In this document: positions 6,803 through 11,252 of the stretch, piece by piece
Position numbering within the stretch: position 1 is the stretch's first letter
Layout: the number at the start of each line of letters is the position of its first letter
Assembly: GCA_964409225.1 (NCBI GenBank)
Contig: CAYPCM010000021.1
Span: 1-11,252, forward strand
Direction of reading: 5' to 3'
Length of the DNA stretch: 11,252 nucleotides
Source of the DNA: JACPXH01 sp964409225
GTDB taxonomy: Bacteria > Patescibacteriota > Minisyncoccia > JACPXH01
Program-made: the position numbers and the translations under genes
Notes under the pieces: generated by a model
The model's input: the letters and a program-made list of their open reading frames with translations, nothing else
What the model was told of the DNA's origin: nothing
Databases searched by the model: none

Positions 6803-7030
6803 GGTTACCTACACCTTTCTAAAATCATACTAAACTCTGTGAGATCCGCTCGGGAGCTGCTTCACCCGAGCCCCGCACCAACTTCGCTTCGCCTCTTCTG
6901 CCTGTGATTCGGCGAGGCGCAGCCCCTCTGCGAGCGTTCGCTCGTCCAGCGACTCGCGAACAAGGAATGACCGGGGCGCCTTTTTCAGCCTCGCACGCCG
7001 CTTCGCGGCAGGCTCGGCTGCGGCGCCCGC

Positions 7031-7054
7031 GGAACGCCAAGCAGTTGGCGTTCC
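7031..7054. repeat. Perfect 10-bp stem-loop
   Basis: GGAACGCCAA and TTGGCGTTCC flank a GCAG loop with no mismatch. It is one of the strongest single hairpins in the inter-gene cluster. The minus-strand transcript would form it just upstream of the permease gene. No U-tract follows on either strand, so it is not a standard terminator. Confidence 0.7.
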
Positions 7055-7158
7055 GCCCTCGCTGACGGGGTCGCTGCTGCGGCAGCGCCCACCATGCCCG
7101 TCAGCTGCGGATGTCGCCTCGGGGCTGCGCCTCGCCTCAGGAGCTCGGCCGGAGTTTA

Positions 7159-7193
7159 CCCCGCCTGGTCGCCTGCAGGCGACTCGTGCGGGG
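7159..7193. repeat. Long stem-loop with a 16-bp central palindrome
   Basis: The perfect 16-bp palindrome GTCGCCTGCAGGCGAC (7168-7183) is enclosed by CCCCGC (7159-7164) and GCGGGG (7188-7193), with 3- and 4-nt internal loops. This could extrude as a cruciform or fold into a very stable RNA hairpin. A loose outer pairing of GTTTA and TAAAC flanks it. Confidence 0.7.
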
Positions 7194-7244
7194 CGACGCC
7201 GGTCTAAACAGCTGCCAGAGCGAACCACTCCAAAACTCATCTGT

Positions 7245-7457
7245 GTAAGAAAGGCGATCGTTGTTTACATCAAGCGGGCGAGCTCTTGAGCGGCGTCTGA
7301 GGGCGAGCGAGCATGGTCTCCGCCAGAGCAGGCGGAGGAGCGAGCCCGAAGAGCAGCGAGAACCCTCGCTGGGGGTTCGAGCGTAGCGAGAGAGCTCGCC
7401 TACTTGATGTCAAATCGTGTTATGTCTGTTTTTGTAAACAACGCGATGATTTCTTAC
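7245..7457. mobile_element. 213-bp fold-back (MITE-like) inverted-repeat element overlapping the ATPase stop codon
   Basis: Outer arms are 7245-7269 and 7433-7457, each 25 nt. Terminal GTAAGAAA/TTTCTTAC and inner CGTTGTTTACA/TGTAAACAACG match perfectly around a 6-nt unmatched centre. A second pair of arms lies inside: ACATCAAG/CTTGATGT (7267-7274 with 7403-7410) and GGCGAGCTCT/AGAGCTCGCC (7277-7286 with 7391-7400). The core holds smaller hairpins, CTCCGCC/GGCGGAG (7318-7337) and CTCGCT/AGCGAG (7365-7390). It encodes no transposase. The TAA of the ATPase (7454-7456) lies in the right arm. The structure is directly visible. Its identity as a non-autonomous mobile element is inference, and a large bidirectional terminator or structured RNA is an alternative. 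Confidence 0.55.
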
Positions 7458-8164
7458 AATCTATCTTCCGCATTCTGACTCGCGATCCGACCGTCGGATT
7501 CCACCCGACCATCGCGCAGGCGAATAATCCGGCGGGCGTGCGCGGCGGTGTAGGTCTCGTGCGTAATGAGCACTATAGTGTGGCCGCGCTCGGCATTCAA
7601 TTTCTTAAGGGTCTCCATGATGGCCTGACCGGATTTTGAATCAAGATTGCCCGTTGGTTCATCGGCGAAGATTACTTCTGGCTCGTTGACTAAAGCTCTC
7701 GCTATCGCCACCCGCTGGCGCTCTCCGCCGGAAAGCTGCGATGATTCGTGCTGTGTTCGATGCGCCAGGCCCACAGCGTTGACGGCACCACTCACCCGCA
7801 TCTCCCATTCCCGCGCCGGTACGACCGAGTACATGAGCGGAAGTTTTACGTTTTCAGCCACGGTCGTCTTCGGCAATAAGTTGAACGCCTGAAAAACAAA
7901 ACCCATTTTTTGATTCCGCACGCGGGCCAGTTCTTCTTCGGTGTATTCTGAAACGGTTTTCCCATCGAAGTAATATTCTCCTGTGGTGGGACGATCGAGA
8001 AATCCCAAAATGTGCAGCAGTGTTGACTTGCCTGAACCCGACGGCCCCATGATCGCCACAAATTCGCCTTTTTTAATTTCAAACGAAACCCCCGCAAGGG
8101 CAGAGGTGGCCACCCCATCGTTTAGATATGTCTTTGCGACCTCACGGACAGAAATCAACGCCAT
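7454..8164 (-). CDS. ABC transporter ATP-binding protein (MacB/LolD-type export ATPase)
   Basis: A 236-residue nucleotide-binding subunit with every core motif: Walker A GPSGSGKST (40-48), Q-loop Gln92 (FVFQAFN), signature LSGGERQRVAIARAL (144-158), Walker B VIFADE (164-169) followed by PTGNLD, and H-loop His202 (LITHE). The sequence pattern and short length are those of the MacB/LolD/YknY subfamily, which pairs with an FtsX-type permease. It starts with ATG at 8164, 8 nt after the adaptor stop, so the two genes are clearly co-transcribed. Its TAA is inside the right arm of a fold-back element. The C-terminal tail after the H-loop is of normal length, so an insertion there would not have truncated the catalytic core. 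It powers export together with the permease at 5564-6802. Confidence 0.95.
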   Translation of the reverse strand: MALISVREVAKTYLNDGVATSALAGVSFEIKKGEFVAIMGPSGSGKSTLLHILGFLDRPTTGEYYFDGKTVSEYTEEELARVRNQKMGFVFQAFNLLPKTTVAENVKLPLMYSVVPAREWEMRVSGAVNAVGLAHRTQHESSQLSGGERQRVAIARALVNEPEVIFADEPTGNLDSKSGQAIMETLKKLNAERGHTIVLITHETYTAAHARRIIRLRDGRVESDGRIASQNAEDRL

Positions 8165-8172
8165 GGCTAATT

Positions 8173-9723
8173 TTATTCCGGAATCAACACGCGATCGCCT
8201 TCGCTCACGCCCGAGGGCATTTCCACGCTACCGTCCACGCCGCGCAGTCCTGTTTGGACGCGCACGACGCGAATGACGTTGCCGTCGAGGACGCGCACGA
8301 CGCGCGCGCCGTCTCGCACGCCTATAGCACGCTGCGGAAGTATAAGTACGTTTTCTTTGACGGCGGTGTCGATATTGATATTCGCGGTCATGCCGGAACG
8401 AATCCGCTCGTCTACCTCGTCAAAAGCAAAAGTTGCCAAGTACGTCGGCACGCCGTCTATAATCGTCTCTCCGGGTTCTATTTTGCCGACTCGTACGTTG
8501 AAGGCGGTGTCGCTACTGTACGCGTCAAGGGTGACGCGCGCGGTTTGGCCAGTCCTAAGTTTCGCAATGTCCACTTCCGGCACTTTCGCCTCAATTTCGA
8601 ATTGGTGTGCGGAAATCACAGACATTACCGCCACGTTGGCGCCGACTAACTCACCCGCTTCAATCGTTCGTTTTGTGACGATTCCCGCAATCGGAGAACG
8701 CAGAATATACTTGCTTAGCCGCGCTTCTAAGGCCCTCGCACTTGCCTCGGCCTCGCGAACCTGCGCCTGCTGCGAACCAACTGCTTCAGCGGTTGCACCA
8801 GCTCTCTTGAGCATCAGCTCCTCGCCGGCGATTGTCACGGCGGACTCGGCGTTCGCGCGGGCTTCTTGAGCAACAGAAAGCCCGATGGCTGCGGCGTTCA
8901 CGCTGACGCGACCAGCACTCACATTGCTGCGGTATGTATCAATAGCCGCTTGCGAAAGAGTGTCGGTAGGGGTAAGGGCGTTGACCGCCGCCGCTGCCAT
9001 GTCCAAAAATGCGCTGCTTAAACGCAGATTCTCTTGCGCCGGGACAAGAAAAGGCAATGGCTCCGCGCCTCGACGCAAAATCGCGAGTTCACTGCCCCAC
9101 TCGCTAAGAGTACGCTCTTGAGCAACGCGCGCCTGCTCAAGCTTTGACGCAAGGGTTGGGTTGGCGAGAATAAAATTGAACCGCGGATTCGTGCTTCTTG
9201 GATCGGTGAAAATTGGATCAGTGCGATAGCGTACCGCGTCGTCTGCCTTGGCGTACGCATCGATGATTTTATCGGCGAGCGTCTTATCCGCGTTATCTAA
9301 CGCCTGCATGGCGCTGTCGTACTTGGCAAGGGCAACGGCAATTTCCTCGGAGCGAGTGCCGCGCCGCAATTCCTCAAGCCGCGCCTGCTGCACCTCTACG
9401 GCGGCACGCGCCCGCTCAAGCTCCGCGAGCGCCGTTTCAGAATCCAACTGTGCCAAAATTTCTCCGGCTCGAACGCGCTCGCCAACGTCTGCCGCCACTC
9501 GCACCACCTTGCCGTTCTGCTCAAACCCAAGCTGAACCGCCTTAACGGATTTGGTGCGGCCGGTAACACTCACTTGCTGCACCACCTTGCCCCTCTTTAC
9601 TTCAACAAACTGCGGTTCTGCCGGTGCGCCGCGCCAGAAAAAATATCCCGCTGCCGCAGCAGCTATGGTTAAAACGGTAATCCAGACGCTTTTGCGTTTT
9701 AGGAAAGCGAAAAACTTGTTCAT
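8173..9723 (-). CDS. Efflux adaptor subunit (MacA/HlyD/YknX-like membrane fusion protein)
   Basis: A 516-residue extracytoplasmic adaptor. It has a short basic N-terminus and one membrane segment (about 12-30). The first half of the barrel-sandwich (lipoyl-like) domain is near 50-90 (GKVVRVAADVGERVRAGEIL), followed by a long Ala/Glu/Gln-rich coiled-coil region (about 90-335). The second lipoyl half contains SPIAGIVTKRTIEAGELV (about 340-360). A beta-barrel and membrane-proximal domain end in a VLIPE tail. The coiled-coil is interrupted by RTDPIFTDPRSTNPRF and what follows, longer than in proteobacterial MacA. I chose ATG 9723 over the in-frame TTG at 9747 because the predicted -10 box (9736-9741) lies between them and the protein then starts MNKFFAFLKRK. 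It links the MacB-like permease to the cell envelope. In a single-membrane cell there would be no TolC partner, as in Gram-positive YknXYZ. Confidence 0.9.
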   Translation of the reverse strand: MNKFFAFLKRKSVWITVLTIAAAAAGYFFWRGAPAEPQFVEVKRGKVVQQVSVTGRTKSVKAVQLGFEQNGKVVRVAADVGERVRAGEILAQLDSETALAELERARAAVEVQQARLEELRRGTRSEEIAVALAKYDSAMQALDNADKTLADKIIDAYAKADDAVRYRTDPIFTDPRSTNPRFNFILANPTLASKLEQARVAQERTLSEWGSELAILRRGAEPLPFLVPAQENLRLSSAFLDMAAAAVNALTPTDTLSQAAIDTYRSNVSAGRVSVNAAAIGLSVAQEARANAESAVTIAGEELMLKRAGATAEAVGSQQAQVREAEASARALEARLSKYILRSPIAGIVTKRTIEAGELVGANVAVMSVISAHQFEIEAKVPEVDIAKLRTGQTARVTLDAYSSDTAFNVRVGKIEPGETIIDGVPTYLATFAFDEVDERIRSGMTANINIDTAVKENVLILPQRAIGVRDGARVVRVLDGNVIRVVRVQTGLRGVDGSVEMPSGVSEGDRVLIPE

Positions 9724-9735
9724 GATCCGGTTGAT

Positions 9736-9763
9736 TGTATAACACAATGCGTCTACTAGTCAA
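9736..9763 (-). promoter_or_regulatory. Promoter of the exporter operon (near-leaderless)
   Basis: On the minus strand, -35 TTGACT (9758-9763) lies 16 nt from -10 TATACA (9736-9741), which is preceded by TGT, an extended -10. The transcription start would fall about 6 nt before ATG 9723. The adaptor mRNA would then be nearly leaderless, with no room for a Shine-Dalgarno. Confidence 0.6.
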
Positions 9764-9848
9764 GTCGAAAGGTATCTTCAAGAATCGCTTACGTTGCGCC
9801 AATTTACTAGGAATAACCAAATCTTATATCCCAATCAAGCCGCGCCTA

Positions 9849-9869
9849 TGCTATACTATCTAGTATGCA
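9849..9869 (+). promoter_or_regulatory. Extended -10 promoter overlapped by an inverted repeat, upstream of the secreted helical protein
   Basis: TATACT (9852-9857), preceded by TGC, forms an extended -10 box. The -35 region 17 nt upstream is poor. ATACTA (9853-9858) and TAGTAT (9861-9866) form an inverted repeat, extended by TGC and GCA on either side, that covers the -10 box and the expected start site. This is where a repressor would bind, but a chance palindrome is possible. Confidence 0.5.
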
Positions 9870-9876
9870 GACACAC

Positions 9877-9899
9877 ACACAGAGCTAAATCGTCTGTGT
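9877..9899 (+). promoter_or_regulatory. 5' leader stem-loop
   Basis: ACACAGA (9877-9883) and TCTGTGT (9893-9899) pair perfectly over a 9-nt loop in the predicted 5' leader. The stem ends 7 nt before the Shine-Dalgarno AAAAGGT (9907-9913) of the downstream gene. It could affect mRNA stability or translation. Confidence 0.4.
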
Positions 9900-9920
9900 C
9901 AACAGCAAAAGGTCGATTGT

Positions 9921-10415
9921 ATGTCTATAATATTCCATCGAAAATCCCACCACATGACTCAACGTATAATTCCGGCAATCGCCACCGCCATCCTGCTTTC
10001 GGCAACGCCGCTCTCTGTCTTCGCCCAAACCAGCGTTGCTCCGGAATCGATGCGCCGGGCACAAACAACCACGCCCAAAAAAACCCTTGATGTGGCCTGC
10101 ATTCAAGCCGCGGTGGACAAACGCGAGGCCGCGATTATCGCCGCACTCGACACCTACCACAGCGCGGCTAAAACCGCATTTGAAACGCGCCGGAGCGCGC
10201 TTCAAGCCGCGTGGGCCATAACAGACCGCGCTGAGCGCCGGGCGGCACTCAAGGCGGCGTGGGCCGCCTTCCGCAAAAGCACACGCGAGGCCTCCTCTAC
10301 TTTCCGCAAGGCCCGCCGGACCGCTTGGGAGCAATACCGCACCGATCGTAAGGCCTGCGGTACTTCCGCCACGTCGGATGATACCAGCCGCGAAGGCAAT
10401 GATTTGAGTTTGTAG
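9921..10415 (+). CDS. Secreted alpha-helical protein of unknown function
   Basis: A 164-residue protein. ATG 9921 is supported by AAAAGGT 7 nt upstream. An internal ATG at 9954 would also give a good signal peptide (MTQRIIPAIATAILLSATP, cleavage after SVFA near residue 35). The mature part (about 55-146) is almost all helix, rich in Ala, Arg, Lys and aromatic residues, with a repeating A-W pattern (SALQAAWAITDRAERRAALK, then AAWAAF) suggesting a helical hairpin or coiled coil. Two cysteines, C60 and C146, bracket the helical region and could form a disulfide. A polar Ser/Asp tail follows. I recall similar unnamed secreted proteins in Parcubacteria but cannot name a family. It lies divergently from the exporter operon and has its own promoter and terminator. 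No catalytic motif is visible. Confidence 0.85.
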   Translation: MSIIFHRKSHHMTQRIIPAIATAILLSATPLSVFAQTSVAPESMRRAQTTTPKKTLDVACIQAAVDKREAAIIAALDTYHSAAKTAFETRRSALQAAWAITDRAERRAALKAAWAAFRKSTREASSTFRKARRTAWEQYRTDRKACGTSATSDDTSREGNDLSL

Positions 10416-10440
10416 TCGTAAGCCGACACTCACGCCAAGA

Positions 10441-10464
10441 GCCCGCGCTTGTGTGAGCGCGGGC
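10441..10464 (+). terminator. Intrinsic terminator (possibly bidirectional) between convergent genes
   Basis: GCCCGCGCT (10441-10449) and AGCGCGGGC (10456-10464) form a perfect 9-bp GC-rich stem around a 6-nt loop, followed by TTGAAGTTT on the plus strand. It lies 25 nt after the stop of the helical protein and 25 nt beyond the stop of the convergent minus-strand gene, so it may serve both. The T-tract is weak. Confidence 0.7.
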
Positions 10465-10489
10465 TTGAAGTTTCGGGCCGCCATCTCCG

Positions 10490-10816
10490 CTACCGCCGCT
10501 GCTTGCGTGGCGTGCACTTGGGAGCCGGCAGCCAACTATCCCTCTTATAGCTATAGCCGAGGCGGTAGACCGTAAGAAGGATTTTGCACTCCTCGTCCAG
10601 CACCAACCCCCACCCGTCGGACATGAAATATGTTGCCGGTTGCTTGTATCGCAGCAGTGCGAATATGGCGCGCCCTCGCCGAGCCAAAACCGCCTGCCGC
10701 AGAATCGAACGCAACCGTTCTTCCGGCTCAGGTGGCGGCGCGCCGAACCGCTCGGCGAACCGTGCCACGAACTGATCAAGCGCATGCTGGGAAATCTCAA
10801 CTGCCTCATGGTCCAT
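10490..10816 (-). CDS. Hypothetical 108-aa protein
   Basis: ATG 10816 is chosen because a near-consensus Shine-Dalgarno (AGGAGGGAGGT, ending 4 nt before the ATG) precedes it. The frame extends upstream, but that extension overlaps the predicted promoter. The protein is probably cytosolic: no signal peptide, mixed alpha/beta. Visible features are an N-terminal helix ISQHALDQFVARFAERF with His11, a charged helix (RLRSILRQAVLARRGRA), then a strand-turn-strand, MSDGWGLVLDEECKILLTVY, and a basic tail. The layout of helix with HAL-x-x-F, then 'WGLVLDEE-ILLTVY', loosely recalls small DUF4258/RelE-like folds. I would not assign it on that basis. It has its own promoter and is convergent with the helical secreted protein. 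No antitoxin-like partner is adjacent. Confidence 0.75.
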   Translation of the reverse strand: MDHEAVEISQHALDQFVARFAERFGAPPPEPEERLRSILRQAVLARRGRAIFALLRYKQPATYFMSDGWGLVLDEECKILLTVYRLGYSYKRDSWLPAPKCTPRKQRR

Positions 10817-10870
10817 CGCGACCTCCCTCCTCGCCTCAATTTGAATTAAGGAAAGAACCGCATCCCCGCA

Positions 10871-10900
10871 ACTATAAATCAACCGCGGGCGTTTTGACAA
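10871..10900 (-). promoter_or_regulatory. Promoter for the 108-aa gene
   Basis: On the minus strand, -35 TTGTCA (10895-10900) and -10 TATAGT (10871-10876) are 18 nt apart. The predicted start is near 10864, about 48 nt before ATG 10816. The -35 sits just after the terminator of the upstream DUF378 gene, consistent with separate transcription units. Confidence 0.55.
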
Positions 10901-10915
10901 TGCAGCCTGCAAAAA

Positions 10916-10947
10916 TAAGAGTAACCCGCTCGCGCGGGCCACTCTTA
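10916..10947 (-). terminator. Rho-independent terminator of the DUF378 gene
   Basis: On the minus strand TAAGAGT...ACTCTTA forms the outer stem, with a 2x2 mismatch and then CCCGC/GCGGG around a 4-nt loop. TTATTTTTGC follows directly. It lies 20 nt after the stop of the DUF378 gene. Stem and T-tract are both present, so this is a convincing intrinsic terminator. Confidence 0.85.
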
Positions 10948-10966
10948 CCACTTCTGTTCAATCACA

Positions 10967-11209
10967 TTACATGCCGACCCCTGTTGTCGGAACCGACGCG
11001 CTTGAACCGCCGCACAGCCGACACGCTTTCTTGTGCATGATAACTTCGGCGATCGCCGCAAGTCCGACACTGACGTAGATCACGCGCGAAACAAGCTGAT
11101 CTTGTCCGCCGAACCATTGCCCCAAATCCAGTCCAAAAGCCCCGACTGCAAGCCAGTTGAGGCCGCCCACGACTAAAAGCGTAAAAGTAATTATGTGAAA
11201 GCCCTTCAT
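10967..11209 (-). CDS. DUF378 family small membrane protein (YuzA-like) with C-terminal CxxC
   Basis: An 80-residue protein with two membrane segments (about 5-27 and 39-58). The family pattern is clear: VVGGLNWLAVGAFGLDL in the first half and SRVIYVSVGLAAIAEVI in the second. The function of DUF378 is not known. The tail after TM2 contains C63-R-L-C66-G-G, a CxxC that could bind metal or be redox-active. I do not regard it as a fixed feature of the family. ATG 11209 is supported by AAGGT about 7 nt upstream. A strong terminator follows, so the gene is probably monocistronic or the last of its unit. Topology is likely N-in/C-in, placing the CxxC in the cytosol. This is inferred from the positive residues after TM2. 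Confidence 0.88.
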   Translation of the reverse strand: MKGFHIITFTLLVVGGLNWLAVGAFGLDLGQWFGGQDQLVSRVIYVSVGLAAIAEVIMHKKACRLCGGSSASVPTTGVGM

Positions 11210-11225
11210 AATATAACCTTGGTAA

Positions 11226-11237
11226 GGGGATATCCCC
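11226..11237. promoter_or_regulatory. 12-bp perfect palindrome upstream of the DUF378 gene
   Basis: GGGGATATCCCC is perfectly self-complementary and lies 17 nt upstream of ATG 11209, just before the Shine-Dalgarno. In the transcript it would be a short GC stem with little loop. As DNA it could be an operator. The promoter itself is outside the window. Confidence 0.35.
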
Positions 11238-11252
11238 GACCTTTCTTATACT

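Larger units (their letters stand above)
6848..7193. repeat. Hairpin-dense GC-rich segment between exporter ATPase and permease genes (no convincing gene)
   Basis: This stretch is visibly richer in G+C than its flanks and is built almost entirely of inverted repeats. Those I could verify are GCTCGGG/CCCGAGC (6848-6854 with 6865-6871), CGAGCG/CGCTCG (6931-6944), and GGGCGCC/GGCGCCC (6974-6980 with 7022-7028) enclosing GCCGC/GCGGC (6997-7009). Further on are GGAACGCCAA/TTGGCGTTCC (7031-7054), GCTGACGGG/CCCGTCAGC (7061-7105) enclosing CGCTGC/GCAGCG, and the hairpin at 7159-7193. Frames open here have low-complexity Ala/Arg/Gly composition and no recognisable family. It may be a REP/BIME- or MITE-like cluster, or a structured operon-internal RNA. 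Its nature is unknown. Confidence 0.6.

Noticed and set aside
6222..6833. A 203-residue plus-strand Ser/Arg-rich frame
   Set aside because: It is antisense to the MacB-type permease, whose family motifs are unambiguous.
6830..7240. A 136-residue minus-strand frame in the gap between exporter ATPase and permease
   Set aside because: Its composition is low-complexity Arg/Ala/Gly/Ser with no domain, it begins at the edge of the fold-back element, and its sequence is dictated by GC-rich inverted repeats. A small real protein cannot be excluded, but nothing supports one.
7365..7390. A tRNA T-arm-like sequence (GGGGGTTCGAGC)
   Set aside because: No acceptor, D or anticodon arms can be built around it. 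The surrounding bases pair as part of the fold-back element instead.
1..11252. CRISPR arrays, transposases, rRNA or tRNA genes
   Set aside because: No regularly spaced direct repeats, no DDE or other transposase frame and no rRNA/tRNA signature were seen on either strand.

Overview
The window looks like a piece of chromosome from a candidate phyla radiation (Patescibacteria) organism, most likely Parcubacteria-like. The evidence is indirect but consistent. It has secreted multidomain Ig/FN3 proteins with a long poly-glycine linker next to a peptidoglycan-binding domain. It has cohesin and dockerin sequences of the kind scattered through these genomes, a small DUF378 membrane protein, a secreted helical protein of a type common there, and a MacAB/YknXYZ-like exporter with no outer-membrane partner. 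TGA is used as a normal stop (for example at 4601-4603), so this is not a lineage that reads UGA as glycine. No rRNA, tRNA, CRISPR array or transposase was seen.

Left part (1-5441, all minus strand): a surface-protein operon. A strong extended -10 promoter (5413-5441) and a leader of about 180 nt precede four reading frames. In transcription order these are a membrane-anchored cohesin (4601-5227), a secreted cohesin protein with Ig/FN3 repeats, a 26-glycine linker and a C-terminal peptidoglycan-binding domain (1956-4577), a mini-ORF holding a single well-formed dockerin calcium loop (1735-1953), and a large secreted Ig-repeat protein that runs off the left edge (1-1745). Its last visible segment resembles the module that usually precedes a dockerin. 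Together they suggest a small cellulosome-like or adhesin-like assembly on the cell surface: two anchored cohesin receptors and one or more dockerin ligands.

Middle part (5540-9763, minus strand): an ABC export operon made of a periplasmic-adaptor-like protein (8173-9723), an ATPase (7454-8164) and a MacB-type permease (5564-6802). Adaptor and ATPase are 8 nt apart. About 650 bp of GC-rich, hairpin-filled sequence with no convincing gene separates the ATPase from the permease. This gap includes a 213-bp fold-back element (7245-7457) whose right arm contains the ATPase stop codon.

Right part (9764-11252): a divergent plus-strand secreted helical protein of unknown function (9921-10415) with its own promoter and terminator, an unrecognised 108-aa minus-strand protein (10490-10816) with a strong ribosome-binding site and its own promoter, and a DUF378 membrane protein (10967-11209) closed by a clear Rho-independent terminator.
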